Shown here: positions 24,896 to 34,109 of the stretch, in pieces | How the letters are laid out: each line of letters starts with the position of its first letter | How positions within the stretch are numbered: position 1 is the first letter of the stretch | Assembly: GCA_003674045.1 (NCBI GenBank) | Contig: PENC01000014.1 | Coordinates: 62,001-126,000, forward strand | Reading direction: 5' to 3' | DNA from: Streptomyces griseocarneus | GTDB taxonomy: Bacteria; Actinomycetota; Actinomycetes; Streptomycetales; Streptomycetaceae | DNA length: 64,000 nucleotides | The notes under the pieces: generated by a model | The model's database searches: none | The model's input: only the letters and a program-made list of their open reading frames with translations | Told to the model about the DNA's origin: nothing | Program-made: the position numbers and the translations under genes

Positions 24896-26755
24896 GTGCC
24901 GGAGGAGGAGTGGTTCGCCGTCCTGCCGGACGGCCCGGCGGCCCTGACCGCGGTGTGCGCGCTGCGGCCGCTGGCCGACCGGATCGTCGCCCACGGTTCC
25001 GGCCGTCCGTGGCTGCTCGGGCACTGGCCCGAGGGCCAGGTGACCGTGGCCCGTACGGGCAGGGCGCGGGTGGCGGTGATCGGGCGGTGTCCGGTCACCG
25101 CCGTCGAACTGGCGGCTCTGGTGAGCCATGTGGAGGACCTCGCGCAGGTCGAGCGGGTGGCGGAGGCCCTGGCGGGCAGCTTCCACCTGATCGCCTCGGT
25201 CGGCGGGCGGGTGCGGGTGCGCGGGAGCGCCTCGGGGGTGCGCCGGGTGTTCTCCGCCCTGGTGGGCGGGGCCACGGTGGCCTCGGGCCGCTGTGACGTG
25301 CTGGCCGGGGCGATTCACGCCGCGGTGGACGAACGGGTGCTGGTGACACGGCTGTTGCCCGCGGGCGCCGTGCACTCCGTGGAAGGGAGGAGCATCTGGC
25401 ACGGCGTCATGGCCGTGCCTCCCGACCACTGCCTGGTCCTGGAGCCGGACGGCCGGGCGGCGGTACGGCGCTGGTGGACGGCGCCCGAGCCCGTGGTCCC
25501 GCTCGCCGAGGGGGCGGTGGCGCTGCGGCAGGCGCTCTCGGCGGCCGTGGACTCCTGCACGACGGCCGGCGGCACGGTCAGCGCCGATCTGTCGGGCGGC
25601 CTGGATTCCACGAGTCTGTGCTTCCTGGCGGAGCGCGGCCCGGCCCGGCTGGTCACCACGTACCGGCAGGGCGCCGACCCGGTGAACAGCGACGTGGCCT
25701 GGGCGGAGCGGGCCCGGGCGGCCCTGCCGGAGGCGGAGCACCAGTGCCTGCCGCAGGACGTGGGGCCGCTGTGGTTCGCGGGGGCTGTGGGCCCGCACCC
25801 GCCGCTGGAGGAGCCGGGCGCGTGGGTGCGCGACGCGGACCGGCTCGCCGACCTCGCCCGCCGGATGGCCGCCGCGGGCTCCCGGCTGCACCTGGCCGGG
25901 CACGGCGGCGACGAGCTCTTCTCCGTCACCCCGCGCTACCTCCACGACCTGGCGCGCGAGCACCCGCTCAAGGCCCCGGCCCACTTCCGTACGCACCGGC
26001 TGCGCGCGCGGCAGCCGCTGCGGCCGCTCCTGCGCACCCTCGTCGACCGCACCACGTACGCCCAGTGGCTGGCCCTGGCGGCGGAGGAGATGGACGCGGC
26101 GCCCGCCACGGTGACCGTGCCCGGTCTGTCCTGGGGGCCGCAGCTGCGGATGCCGCCGTGGGCGACCCCGGAGGCCGTGCGCAGCGCCCGGGCCCTGCTG
26201 CGCGAGGCCGCGGCCGACACCCCCGAGCCGCTGGCCCCGCACCGCGCGCAGCACGACGCCGTGCAGTACGCGCGGACCGCGGGCGTCACCGTCAGGCGGC
26301 TCGGCCAGGCCACCGCGCGGGCCGGGCTGCCGCTGGCCGCGCCCTGCCTGGACGACCCGGTGCTGGCCGCCGCCCTGTCCGTACGCCTCCACGAACGCGC
26401 CGGGCCCACCGCGTACAAGCCGCTGCTCACGGCGGCGATGCGGGACGTCGTCCCGGCCGCGCTGCTGGCCCGCACCTCGAAGGGGGACTACAGCACCGAC
26501 TTCTACATCGCCCTCAACCGGCACCGGGCGGAGCTGCTGGAGCTCTTCGACGGCTCGCTGCTGGCCGGGATGGGCCTGATCGACACGGCCGTGCTGCGGG
26601 ACGCGCTGCTCGTCCCTCATCCCACACCGCACATCGTCACCCACCTGTCCCAGACCCTCGCCTGCGAGACCTGGCTGCGTTCCCGCTCGCGGCCCCGCCC
26701 CGCGGGCCTCGTCCAGGGCCCCGCCGGCCCGCCGCCGCCCGGGAGGGCACCATGA
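24896..26755 (+). CDS. Lasso peptide macrolactam synthetase (asparagine synthase-like, C protein)
   Basis: A 619-residue ATP-dependent enzyme expected to adenylate the Glu9 side chain and close the Gly1-Glu9 isopeptide ring. The N-terminal ~200 residues are a degenerate glutaminase-like domain (start VPEEEWFAVLPDGPA). The synthetase domain carries the PP-loop SGGLDS at residues 233-238 and GHGGDELF downstream. The GTG at 24896, 8 bp after the precursor stop, is chosen because lasso C proteins begin near FAVLPDG. Its stop overlaps the B1 start by 4 bp, so C-B1 are translationally coupled. Confidence 0.92.
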   Translation: MPEEEWFAVLPDGPAALTAVCALRPLADRIVAHGSGRPWLLGHWPEGQVTVARTGRARVAVIGRCPVTAVELAALVSHVEDLAQVERVAEALAGSFHLIASVGGRVRVRGSASGVRRVFSALVGGATVASGRCDVLAGAIHAAVDERVLVTRLLPAGAVHSVEGRSIWHGVMAVPPDHCLVLEPDGRAAVRRWWTAPEPVVPLAEGAVALRQALSAAVDSCTTAGGTVSADLSGGLDSTSLCFLAERGPARLVTTYRQGADPVNSDVAWAERARAALPEAEHQCLPQDVGPLWFAGAVGPHPPLEEPGAWVRDADRLADLARRMAAAGSRLHLAGHGGDELFSVTPRYLHDLAREHPLKAPAHFRTHRLRARQPLRPLLRTLVDRTTYAQWLALAAEEMDAAPATVTVPGLSWGPQLRMPPWATPEAVRSARALLREAAADTPEPLAPHRAQHDAVQYARTAGVTVRRLGQATARAGLPLAAPCLDDPVLAAALSVRLHERAGPTAYKPLLTAAMRDVVPAALLARTSKGDYSTDFYIALNRHRAELLELFDGSLLAGMGLIDTAVLRDALLVPHPTPHIVTHLSQTLACETWLRSRSRPRPAGLVQGPAGPPPPGRAP

Positions 26756-27012
26756 CCGTCGTCCTGCGCGACACGATCAGTACGGCGGCCGTCGAGGACG
26801 GCCTGATCCTGCTCGACGAGCGCACCGGCCGCTACTGGCAGCTCAACGCCACCGGGGCGCTCGTCCTGGACGCGCTCCTGCGCGGCGCCGGTCCCTCCGA
26901 GGCCGCGCGGCACCTGCGGCAGCGGTATCCGAGCCTGCCCGCGGGGCAGGCCGAGGAGGCCGTCGGGACGCTGGTGACGTCGCTGCGCAGCGCGCGGCTG
27001 GTGAAGCTGTGA
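26752..27012 (+). CDS. Lasso peptide leader-recognition protein (PqqD-like, B1)
   Basis: An 86-residue PqqD-fold (RiPP recognition element) protein. The typical pattern is EDGLILLDERTGRYWQLNATGALVLDALLRG. It binds the YxxPxL leader motif and delivers the precursor to the B2 protease. The ATG overlaps the C-protein stop, and its own stop overlaps the B2 start. Confidence 0.92.
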   Translation: MTVVLRDTISTAAVEDGLILLDERTGRYWQLNATGALVLDALLRGAGPSEAARHLRQRYPSLPAGQAEEAVGTLVTSLRSARLVKL

Positions 27013-27449
27013 GCGGGGGCGGGGCCGAAGCGCTGCCCGGGCAGCGCTTCGGACGACGGGAGGTCCGGGTGGCCGTCGCGACGGCGCGGCTGCTCGCGGC
27101 GCTCCCGCCGGAGCGCATCCGGCTGGCGCTGCGGCTCGTCCGGCTGGGTGCGGGCGGTCCGGCGAGCCCGGAGCAGGCGCTGGCCGCACGGGAGGCCGTC
27201 ACCGCGGTGAGCGCGCGCTGCGCCACGGCACATGGGTGCCTGCAGCGTTCGCTGGCGGTGGTACTGCTGTGCCGGATGGACGGCGTGTGGGTCACGTGGT
27301 GCACCGGGGTACGGACCCGGCCGTTCCGCTCGCACGCGTGGGTCGAGACGGCGGGAGCGCCGGTCGGGGAGCCGTACCCCGAGGGATACTTCGCGCCGAT
27401 CCTGCGGGTGCCGTCGCGAGCGGGGGTGTCAGCGAGGCAGGAGCAATAG
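27009..27449 (+). CDS. Lasso peptide leader protease (transglutaminase-like, B2)
   Basis: A 146-residue cysteine protease of the lasso B2 (transglutaminase_core3) family. The catalytic Cys77 is in AHGCLQRSLAV and His109 in SHAWVE, with Glu113 in the place of the third triad residue. It removes the leader after Leu31 so that the C protein can cyclise the core. The start is GTG at 27009, overlapping B1. The last 21 bp overlap the convergent UBP zinc-finger gene. No ABC transporter (D) follows. Confidence 0.92.
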   Translation: MSGGGAEALPGQRFGRREVRVAVATARLLAALPPERIRLALRLVRLGAGGPASPEQALAAREAVTAVSARCATAHGCLQRSLAVVLLCRMDGVWVTWCTGVRTRPFRSHAWVETAGAPVGEPYPEGYFAPILRVPSRAGVSARQEQ

Positions 27450-27755
27450 CTGATCCGCGTAGCACCAGGCCCACTGCTCGCCCGGCTCGAAGGAACGGGC
27501 CAGGTCGTGGCCGGGCTCGGCGTTGGCGTGGGCACTGGCGTGCTGGTTCGGGCTGCTGTCGCAGCAGCCCACGTGCCCGCAGACCAGGCACTCGCGCAGG
27601 TGCAGCCACGTACTCCCGATGCGGAGGCAGTCCTCGCAGCCCTCCGTCGTACTGGGCTCCACGTCACGCACCTCGCCCAGGTGGGCACAGTCGCGCCGCG
27701 TGGCCCTGCCTTCGACGTCGGCGGCTACGTGCCAGGTGGTTCGACCGTCGGTCAT
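27429..27755 (-). CDS. UBP-type zinc finger domain protein
   Basis: A 108-residue protein made of one ZnF-UBP domain. The ordered Cys/His ligands are CAHLGEV, GCEDCLRIG, LHLRECLVCGHVGCCDSS, NQHASAHANAEPGHDLARSF and the closing W-x-W-C. In eukaryotes this domain binds ubiquitin C-termini. Bacterial versions are common in actinomycetes and have no assigned ligand. It is convergent with, and overlaps by 21 bp, the lasso B2 gene. Confidence 0.88.
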   Translation of the reverse strand: MTDGRTTWHVAADVEGRATRRDCAHLGEVRDVEPSTTEGCEDCLRIGSTWLHLRECLVCGHVGCCDSSPNQHASAHANAEPGHDLARSFEPGEQWAWCYADQLLLLPR

Positions 27756-28012
27756 ACCCCCACGGTAGGTCGCCGAGCCGTCGCACGAAAGCGGAGGTCA
27801 AGCGACGTTACCGAGGGTTCCGAATGGGTGCTGTCGGTGTGCTGTCGGGGCGTTGTCAGACCCTGCTGGCAGACTCGCGTCGCGAGGCCGGCGGAGACGG
27901 GCGACGGGGGTGTCCGTCTCCGCCGGGTCCTTGTGCCGGACGGGCAGGGAGCGGGTGCGCCTATGGGGGTGCCTCCTGATGTCCGTTCGCGTCCGCGGGT
28001 CGTGTGTGGCTG

Positions 28013-28034
28013 GTCGCGCAGTTCCCCGCGCCCC
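28013..28034 (-). repeat. GCGCGGGGAACTGCGCGAC intergenic repeat
   Basis: Exact core copy in the 425-bp gap between the UBP zinc-finger gene and the MreB-like gene, next to CGGGGCGCAGCCCCG, a terminator-like hairpin. Nothing else is recognised in the gap. Confidence 0.72.
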
Positions 28035-28180
28035 TTAAGGGGCCTCCGGCCCCCGGGGCGCAGCCCCGACGGGTCACCCAAATGACGCCGCGTCAGCCAT
28101 GCGGCGCAGTTCCGGGGGCCCGGGGGGCCGCGCCCGGCTGACGATGGGGGTGGCCCATTCATTCCTCCGGGAGGAACCCC

Positions 28181-29209
28181 GTGACCCCCGACAGCCTTGA
28201 GCAGCTGCGCCGCTGCACCGTCGCCGTGGATCTCGGCGCCGCCCGTACCCGGGTCTACGTCCGCGACACCGGACTGATCGTGGACGAGCCGAGCATCGCC
28301 GCCGTCAACACCCGCACCGGCTCCCTCATCGCGGTCGGCGCCCTCGCCGAGGGCATGGCGGGCCGGACGCCCGACCACATCCGGGTCGTGCGCCCCATCT
28401 CCGGTGGCACGGTCGTCGACATCGACATGGCGCAGCGCATGCTCCGCTTCCTGGTCGCCGACAAGGTCCGCCGGGCCTGGCGGCGCAAGCCGATGGTGCG
28501 GGCGGCGGTGTGCCTGCCGTACGACGCCGAGCCCCTGGCGCAGCGGGCGGCGATCGAGACGCTGGCGGGGCTGGGCGCGCGCCGGGTCGAACTGGTGGAC
28601 ACGCTCATCGCGGCCGCCGTCGGCAGCGGGCTGCCGGTCGAGCAGCCCGAGGCGACGATGGTCGTGATCGCGGGCGCGGCGTCGACACAGGTGGCCGTGC
28701 TGTCCCTGGGGTCGATCGTGGCGGCGGAGAAGGTGCAGGTGGGCGGGGACGCCATCGACTACGCCGTGGTCCAGCACCTGCGCAGCAGGCACGAGCTGAT
28801 GCTGCCCACGCAGAGCCTGCAGCCGTTGCAGCGCGCGCTGTGCGCGGACCCCATGGAGGAGGGCGCGGAGGTGCGCGGCCGCGACGTGGCCACCGGCCTC
28901 TCCCGTACGGTCATGGTCAATACGCTCGACGTCCGCGAGGCCATCAGCACTCCGCTGACGGGCGTGCTCGACGCCATCGGGCGCGTCCTGCGCGACTGCC
29001 CGCCCGACCTCGTCGCCGACCTCGCCGAGGCAGGCGTGATGCTCGCGGGTGGCAGCGCCGTGCTGCCCGGCCTCGACCGGATGATCGCCGACGCCACGGG
29101 CATGACCGTACGGATCGCCGAACACCCGGATCTGTGCAGCGTGCTGGGGCTCGGCGCGATGATCGAGGGCAAGGTGCGGCCGATGCACATCGACGCGCTC
29201 AACGGTTGA
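28181..29209 (+). CDS. MreB/Mbl-like actin-family protein
   Basis: A 342-residue actin-fold protein of the MreB/Hsp70 superfamily. The phosphate-1 loop is VAVDLGAARTRVYV, the connect/phosphate-2 region is VVIAGAASTQVAVLSLG, and the adenosine motif is GVMLAGGSAVLPGLDRMIAD. In Streptomyces, MreB and Mbl proteins act mainly in spore-wall synthesis, and extra paralogues exist. There are no mreC/mreD neighbours, so this is a stand-alone paralogue. The start is GTG at 28181 with GGGAGGAACCCC upstream. Confidence 0.85.
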   Translation: MTPDSLEQLRRCTVAVDLGAARTRVYVRDTGLIVDEPSIAAVNTRTGSLIAVGALAEGMAGRTPDHIRVVRPISGGTVVDIDMAQRMLRFLVADKVRRAWRRKPMVRAAVCLPYDAEPLAQRAAIETLAGLGARRVELVDTLIAAAVGSGLPVEQPEATMVVIAGAASTQVAVLSLGSIVAAEKVQVGGDAIDYAVVQHLRSRHELMLPTQSLQPLQRALCADPMEEGAEVRGRDVATGLSRTVMVNTLDVREAISTPLTGVLDAIGRVLRDCPPDLVADLAEAGVMLAGGSAVLPGLDRMIADATGMTVRIAEHPDLCSVLGLGAMIEGKVRPMHIDALNG

Positions 29210-29327
29210 GTCCCTCCCGGGAGGGACTCCCGGGCGTCCATGGAATCCTGTGGCGGCTCTTGGGAACTTCTTTACCCTCCGGAGCCGTTTCCTCTGTGCA
29301 CCCCTGATTTTTCGAGGAGAGACACAG

Positions 29328-29783
29328 ATGGCGCTCTGGGACCGGTTCAAGGACTCCGCGGCAACGATGCAGGGCCAGCTGGTGGCGAAGAAGAACGAGC
29401 TCAAGAGCGGGGGCTTCCGTGACGCGAGCATGGCCATGTGCGCGCTGGTGGCGGCCGCCGACGGTTCGATCGACGCCTCCGAGCGGCAGCGCGTCGCCTC
29501 TCTCATAGCCACGAACGACGTCCTGCAGAACTTCCCGGCGGACGACCTCCAGGCGCGCTTCAACGACTACTGCCAGAAGCTGACGGCCGACTTCGACTTC
29601 GGCAAGGTCAGCGTGCTGCAGACGATAGGCAAGGTGGCCAAGAAGCCGACCGAGGCCCGGGCCGTCATTCAGATCGGCATCGTCATCGGCGGGGCGGACG
29701 GCGATTTCGACAAGGAGGAGCGGCTTGTCGTGCGCGAAGCGTGCTTCGCGTTGGGGATCAACCCGGCCGAGTTCGACCTTTAG
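29328..29783 (+). CDS. TerB-like tellurite resistance family protein
   Basis: A 151-residue TerB-fold protein: SMAMCALVAAADGSIDASERQRVASLI and VIQIGIVIGGADGDFDKEERLVVREAC are the paired acidic metal-binding helical motifs. The family takes part in tellurite resistance and general stress membrane complexes with TerD proteins. There are no ter neighbours here. GAGGAGAGACACAG precedes the ATG. Confidence 0.88.
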   Translation: MALWDRFKDSAATMQGQLVAKKNELKSGGFRDASMAMCALVAAADGSIDASERQRVASLIATNDVLQNFPADDLQARFNDYCQKLTADFDFGKVSVLQTIGKVAKKPTEARAVIQIGIVIGGADGDFDKEERLVVREACFALGINPAEFDL

Positions 29784-29908
29784 TTGACACCGCTCCGGGG
29801 CGCCCTTGCGCCTCGGAGCTCCGCCGTCTTCAGGTGCGGCCCGGTTTTGGCTGCGCCCACCGGGGTGATCCTTCAGCATCGTTCGCGACTGCGGGTCCGA
29901 GGGGGCTG

Positions 29909-29930
29909 GTCGCGCAGTTCCCCGCGCCCC
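29909..29930 (-). repeat. GCGCGGGGAACTGCGCGAC intergenic repeat
   Basis: Exact core copy in the 550-bp gap between the TerB gene and the MocR-like gene. The remainder of the gap shows no convincing gene or RNA. Confidence 0.72.
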
Positions 29931-30336
29931 TTACGGGGCGCCCCCGACGTGACCCTTGGACGACCCCCGCGTGAACCCCGTCATACCGTGCGGCGATACC
30001 CCCGACGCCCCTTGACACCCCGACGCGCGCCTGCGGAGCATGTGCGCATGACGGGGGACTCCAAGCGTTTCGGCGTGCCGTGCCGCGCGCACGGTGCCGG
30101 GCTCAGAACGGTTCCGCATCCCGGCGGCCGCAGTACACGCCGCTCCGCCGTTGCCTCGGGCACCCCGTCGCCGCACGTGCAGAGCCAGAGCCGCCCCGAC
30201 CTCCGCTGTGCCCTGTCGCGTGTCCGACGCTCCATTCGCCAGGCACCACCTGCTGCCGAATCCGGTTAGCGGGACACCTCCTGCGCGCCCGGCGGCGATC
30301 CCGCCGGGCTCGTCGGGCTCTTCCGAATGGCACACC

Positions 30337-31866
30337 GTGGCAGACATATCCCATGTGATGCACCCGGGGCAGATGAGCCGTCTCCTGGGTGACTGGCGCT
30401 CGCGTTCGCGCGGGCCCGCGTACGACGCGCTGGCACAGCGGGTCCGGATCCTCATCCGCGAGGGCCTGCTCTCGCCCGACACCCGCGTACCCCCCGAACG
30501 CACCCTCGCCGAGCAGTTGGGCATCAGCCGCACCACCGTCACCAAGGCCTACGACATGCTGCGCGCCGAAGGACGGCTGCGCAGCGCACGCGGCGCCGGC
30601 ACCGTCATCACACTGCCCGAGCAGGCGACGGACCGGCCCGCCGCGCCCTCCCCCGGCGCCCGGAACGAACGGCGCAGGGCCGCCGCCGCGCAGCCGGTCG
30701 TCGCGGACTTCACCTCCGACCTGCTGCCGGTCCCCGAGGCCCGGCTCGAAGAGGCCCTCGGGTCCATCGCCGGATGTGTGGCCAGGGCCTTCGCCGCGCA
30801 GGATCACGAACCGTACGGGCTACCGGAGTTGCGTGAGATCGTCGCGGCCCGCTACACGGCCCGCGGGCTGCCCACGTCCCCCTCCCAGATACTGATCACC
30901 CAGGGCATACGGCACAGCTGGCAGCTGCTGCTGCGTCACCGGGCGAGACCCGCGCAGCGTGTCCTCATCGAATCGCCGGCCCCGCCCCACGTCATGGACT
31001 CGATCCTGCTCCACGGCGCCCGGCCGTGGCCGGTCGGCCTGGGGCGGGACGGCTGGTACATCGAGCTCTTCAGCGCCGCGCTGCACCAGGCCAGGCCGCA
31101 ACTGGCGCTGATCACCCCGGATTTCCAGCATCCGACCGGGCATGTGATGCCCACGGAGGAACGCCGCCTCCTGGTCCGTACCGCCCTGCGCACCGGCACC
31201 CTCCTGGTCGCCGACGAGAGCGCCTCCGAACTGCGCCTGGACGAAGGCGGGATGCCGGAGTCGCTCGCCGCCCTCGGCCCGGAGGGCACCGTGGCCCTGA
31301 TCGACTCCCCGCGGGCAGCGATCGGCGACGGCGTACGGGTGGGCTGGATCCGCGCCTCGGCCGCGACCGTCCACCGGCTCGCGGCGATCAACTCCGGCAT
31401 GGGAACGCCAGGTTCCGTACCCGACCAGGTGGTGACCGCCCGGCTTCTGACCTCTGCCGACCGGCTCCTCACCGAGCGGAGGAAGAGCCTCCGGCAGCGC
31501 CGCGCCGTGCTGGCCTCGGCGCTCCGGCAGCATCTGCCCGACTGGCGGTACACGACTCCCCCGGGCGGCACGACCCTCTGGGTGGACCTGGGGGCATCCG
31601 TCAGCAGCCACCTCGCGACGACGGCCGAACGGCACGGCGTCCGCCTGCTGTCCGGCCCCCGGTTCGGCACCGGCGGCACCTACGACAGCCGCCTGCGGCT
31701 CCCCTACACGCTGGGCGAACGCACCCTGCAGAACGGCGTGCAGCGGCTCGCCGACGCGTTCGCGGAGACCGCCGGGAGCGCCGGGACGACGGCCTCCACC
31801 ACCGCCGCACCCCACCCGGAATCATTTCGTCCGGCAGAGGCCAAGCCTTGTCCTTTGGCTATTTAA
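30337..31866 (+). CDS. MocR/GntR-type regulator with degenerate aminotransferase domain
   Basis: A ~509-residue protein. Residues ~15-85 are a GntR winged helix (YDALAQRVRILIREGLLSPDTRVPPERTLAEQLGISRTTVTKAYDML). The rest is a fold-type I aminotransferase domain as in MocR/PdxR. Where MocR proteins carry the PLP lysine (SFSKTLxPGLRxGW), this one has IDSPRAAIGDGVRVGW, and the DDYxSEFR motif is ADESASELR. Internal aldimine formation is therefore not possible at the usual site. The start is GTG at 30337 or ATG at 30358. It lies immediately before the biosynthetic genes and is the likely cluster regulator. Confidence 0.85.
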   Translation: MADISHVMHPGQMSRLLGDWRSRSRGPAYDALAQRVRILIREGLLSPDTRVPPERTLAEQLGISRTTVTKAYDMLRAEGRLRSARGAGTVITLPEQATDRPAAPSPGARNERRRAAAAQPVVADFTSDLLPVPEARLEEALGSIAGCVARAFAAQDHEPYGLPELREIVAARYTARGLPTSPSQILITQGIRHSWQLLLRHRARPAQRVLIESPAPPHVMDSILLHGARPWPVGLGRDGWYIELFSAALHQARPQLALITPDFQHPTGHVMPTEERRLLVRTALRTGTLLVADESASELRLDEGGMPESLAALGPEGTVALIDSPRAAIGDGVRVGWIRASAATVHRLAAINSGMGTPGSVPDQVVTARLLTSADRLLTERRKSLRQRRAVLASALRQHLPDWRYTTPPGGTTLWVDLGASVSSHLATTAERHGVRLLSGPRFGTGGTYDSRLRLPYTLGERTLQNGVQRLADAFAETAGSAGTTASTTAAPHPESFRPAEAKPCPLAI

Positions 31867-31937
31867 CGGGCCACCAGGCGTGTTTCATACTGGTTTCGGA
31901 AATTCGCGAAATCACCCTCGAAAGGCTGTATACGAGC

Positions 31938-32633
31938 ATGCCGAAACTCGACCGTGATCGCCTTGAATCCCTGGCCGCGGAGCTGATGGAGAAGCAGTTC
32001 CAGCGGGTCCCGAAGATGCGTGAGCTGCACCGCGGCGAGTGGATCGACCGGGATTACTACATCCGCCACATCACCGAGACGGTGCTGCGGATCCGCCTCA
32101 ACAACGAGGTGGACAGCTACGCCCTCTACAAGGTCGGCTCCCGGGACGACCAGCTGGCCGCGAAGCTGGCCCGCTATCTGGCGGAGGAATTCGGGCACGA
32201 GAACATGTTCACCCGTGACCTCCAGAAGTTCGGCCTCACCATCGAGGAACTGGACGCCACCCCGGTACTGATCTCCACCGCGAAGCTCATGGGCTATCTG
32301 CGGCTGGAGGCCGACCACTCCGGCCCCGCCCCGACCACGATCTGGGACTGGTTCGTCGAGTGGTATTCCGACCGCTACAACCCGGTGATCACCGACAAGG
32401 CCGCCGAGGAATTCGGCAAGGAATACGTGCACGGCACGCAGGCGCACATCGCCTTCGACGAGCAGCACGACCACGACGAGCTGATGTTCCGCACCGTCTC
32501 CCGCGCGGTGGAGGGCTTCAGCACGCCCGAGCAGGCGGAGGTCTATCTCACGACCTTCATCGACCTCATCGGTGACTACTTCGCCGAGCTGTACGAGGTG
32601 ACCGTCGGGGCTCGCGAGGCCGCCGCGGCCTGA
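31938..32633 (+). CDS. Haem-oxygenase-like di-iron oxygenase/oxidase (HDO superfamily)
   Basis: A 231-residue all-helical protein annotated in databases as iron-containing redox enzyme. Candidate metal ligands are Glu84 and His87 (AEEFGHEN) and the HIAFDEQHDHDE cluster (His170, Asp174, His177/His179). Family members use O2 on free or bound amino acids, for example BesC (C-C cleavage of chlorolysine), PolF (isoleucine desaturation) and SznF (N-oxygenation). The neighbours, two ATP-grasp ligases and an exporter, suggest it modifies an amino acid that is then built into a small peptide. The exact reaction cannot be read from the sequence. The ATG is at 31938. Confidence 0.8.
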   Translation: MPKLDRDRLESLAAELMEKQFQRVPKMRELHRGEWIDRDYYIRHITETVLRIRLNNEVDSYALYKVGSRDDQLAAKLARYLAEEFGHENMFTRDLQKFGLTIEELDATPVLISTAKLMGYLRLEADHSGPAPTTIWDWFVEWYSDRYNPVITDKAAEEFGKEYVHGTQAHIAFDEQHDHDELMFRTVSRAVEGFSTPEQAEVYLTTFIDLIGDYFAELYEVTVGAREAAAA

Positions 32634-32743
32634 CGGCGAACGGTGGCCGCCACGGCACCGCTGCTCCGACCAGTGAACCGCGCGGTGGGCCGGGCCCGGG
32701 AGGGCCCGGCCCACCGCCACCGATGCTCCGGAGAGCCACTGCA

Positions 32744-34009
32744 ATGACCGAACCGCTGCCCCGACCCCGTACCCGCGTCCTGGTCGTCGAGCCTCTGTCG
32801 TCCGGGAGCCAACTGATCGTCGAGGCCCGCGCGCTCGGCTTCGAACTCGTCGTCGCCTCGTACGACCGCGACGACCGCCGCGTGGCCGACGCGCTGCGCG
32901 AGCACATCGACGAGCTCCTCGTCGTCGACACCAACGACGAATTCGCACTCCACGAGGCGGTGGCCGAGCGCCACCGCGAGCGCCCGTTCGCCGGGATCGT
33001 GCCCGGCTTCGAGTTCTACGTCGGCACCGCGGCCCGGCTCGCGGCCCGGCTCGGGTTGCCCGGCCTGCCGGTGGACAGCGTCGAGGCCCTCCGCGACAAG
33101 GCCGTCATGCGCGACCGGGCCAAGGCCGCCGGGCTGCGCGTGCCGCGCTATGCCGAGGCCGCCGAGGCCCACGAGCTGGCCGACGCCGCCGCCCGCGTCG
33201 GCTTCCCCGCCGTGCTCAAGCCGACCCGCTCGGCGGGCAGCGTCCACGTCACCCGGGTGGAGACGGCGGACGAGCTGCGCGGCGCGTACGAGCGGCTGCG
33301 CGGCGACACGCGCCTCGACATGGGGCGCGACCTGGCGGGGCCGGTGCTGCTGGAGGAGTACGTGGCGGGGCCGGAGGTCAGCGTCGAGGGGTACGTCCTC
33401 GACGGCCAGGTCACCATCGTGTCCGTCACCTCCAAACTGCTCGGCCCCGAACCGTATTTCGTCGAGGTCGGCATGGTCGTCCAGCACGAGCTGGAACCGC
33501 CCGTGCGCGCCGCCGTCGAGGCGTACGTCACCGACGTGTGCCGGGCCCTCGGACTCACGCTCGGCCCCTTCCACTGCGAACTCCGCATACCCGGCGGCGA
33601 GCCCGTCCTCATAGAAATCGGCGCCCGGCTGGCCGGCCTGTGCATTCCCCAGCTCGTGGAAATCGTCACGGGCGTCTCCCTGGCCCGCGTCATGCTGGCC
33701 GCGTTCGCCGGCCTCGACCCCTACGCGGCCGGAGTCTTCTCCGCACCCCGGGCCAAGTGCGCCGCGGTGCACTGTTTCAGCACGGAACACGGTGACGGCC
33801 TGCCGTCCTTCAAGGGGCTGTCGGGCCTGGACGCATTGCGGTCCGCGGAGGACGTGGTCGAGGTCTCCCTCTATTACCCGGAGGGGTCGGAAGTCCCACC
33901 GGCGGAGGATTTCCGCTGCTTGCTCGGCCATGTGGTCTTCCAGGCGGAGTCCTACGCGGGGGCACTGGCTCGAAGGGAGGAAATCGCGGGGACGGTAAGG
34001 CCGTTGTAG
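32744..34009 (+). CDS. ATP-grasp ligase (L-amino-acid ligase-like)
   Basis: A 421-residue ATP-grasp enzyme that should activate a carboxylate as acyl phosphate and join it to an amine. The nucleotide-binding Lys159 is in GFPAVLKPTRSAGSV, the hinge acidic residues in VLLEEYVAGPEVSVEG, and the Mg-binding region is VLIEIGARLAG. It resembles dipeptide-forming L-amino-acid ligases (BacD/DdaF-like). The ATG at 32744 follows CCGGAGAGCC. It is separated from the next gene by one intergenic repeat copy. Confidence 0.88.
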   Translation: MTEPLPRPRTRVLVVEPLSSGSQLIVEARALGFELVVASYDRDDRRVADALREHIDELLVVDTNDEFALHEAVAERHRERPFAGIVPGFEFYVGTAARLAARLGLPGLPVDSVEALRDKAVMRDRAKAAGLRVPRYAEAAEAHELADAAARVGFPAVLKPTRSAGSVHVTRVETADELRGAYERLRGDTRLDMGRDLAGPVLLEEYVAGPEVSVEGYVLDGQVTIVSVTSKLLGPEPYFVEVGMVVQHELEPPVRAAVEAYVTDVCRALGLTLGPFHCELRIPGGEPVLIEIGARLAGLCIPQLVEIVTGVSLARVMLAAFAGLDPYAAGVFSAPRAKCAAVHCFSTEHGDGLPSFKGLSGLDALRSAEDVVEVSLYYPEGSEVPPAEDFRCLLGHVVFQAESYAGALARREEIAGTVRPL

Positions 34010-34029
34010 CACGCCGGTGCGCCCCTCAA

Positions 34030-34051
34030 GGGGCGCGGGGAACTGCGCGAC
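34030..34051 (+). repeat. GCGCGGGGAACTGCGCGAC intergenic repeat
   Basis: Exact core copy in the 100-bp gap between the first ATP-grasp gene and the MFS gene. It is one of the few copies inside an apparent biosynthetic gene string, so it may divide the string into two transcripts. Confidence 0.72.
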
Positions 34052-34109
34052 CAGCCACAATGCACCCGCAGACGCACACCGCCCCGACAACCCAGCCCGG
34101 TAGGCGCAC

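Noticed and set aside
24668..26644. Long minus-strand frame over the lasso C gene
   Set aside because: The plus-strand asparagine-synthase motifs and overlaps with precursor and B1 are unambiguous.
29784..30336. Short plus-strand frames between the TerB and MocR genes
   Set aside because: No ribosome-binding sites, Arg/Pro-rich shadow composition and a dispersed repeat within the stretch.
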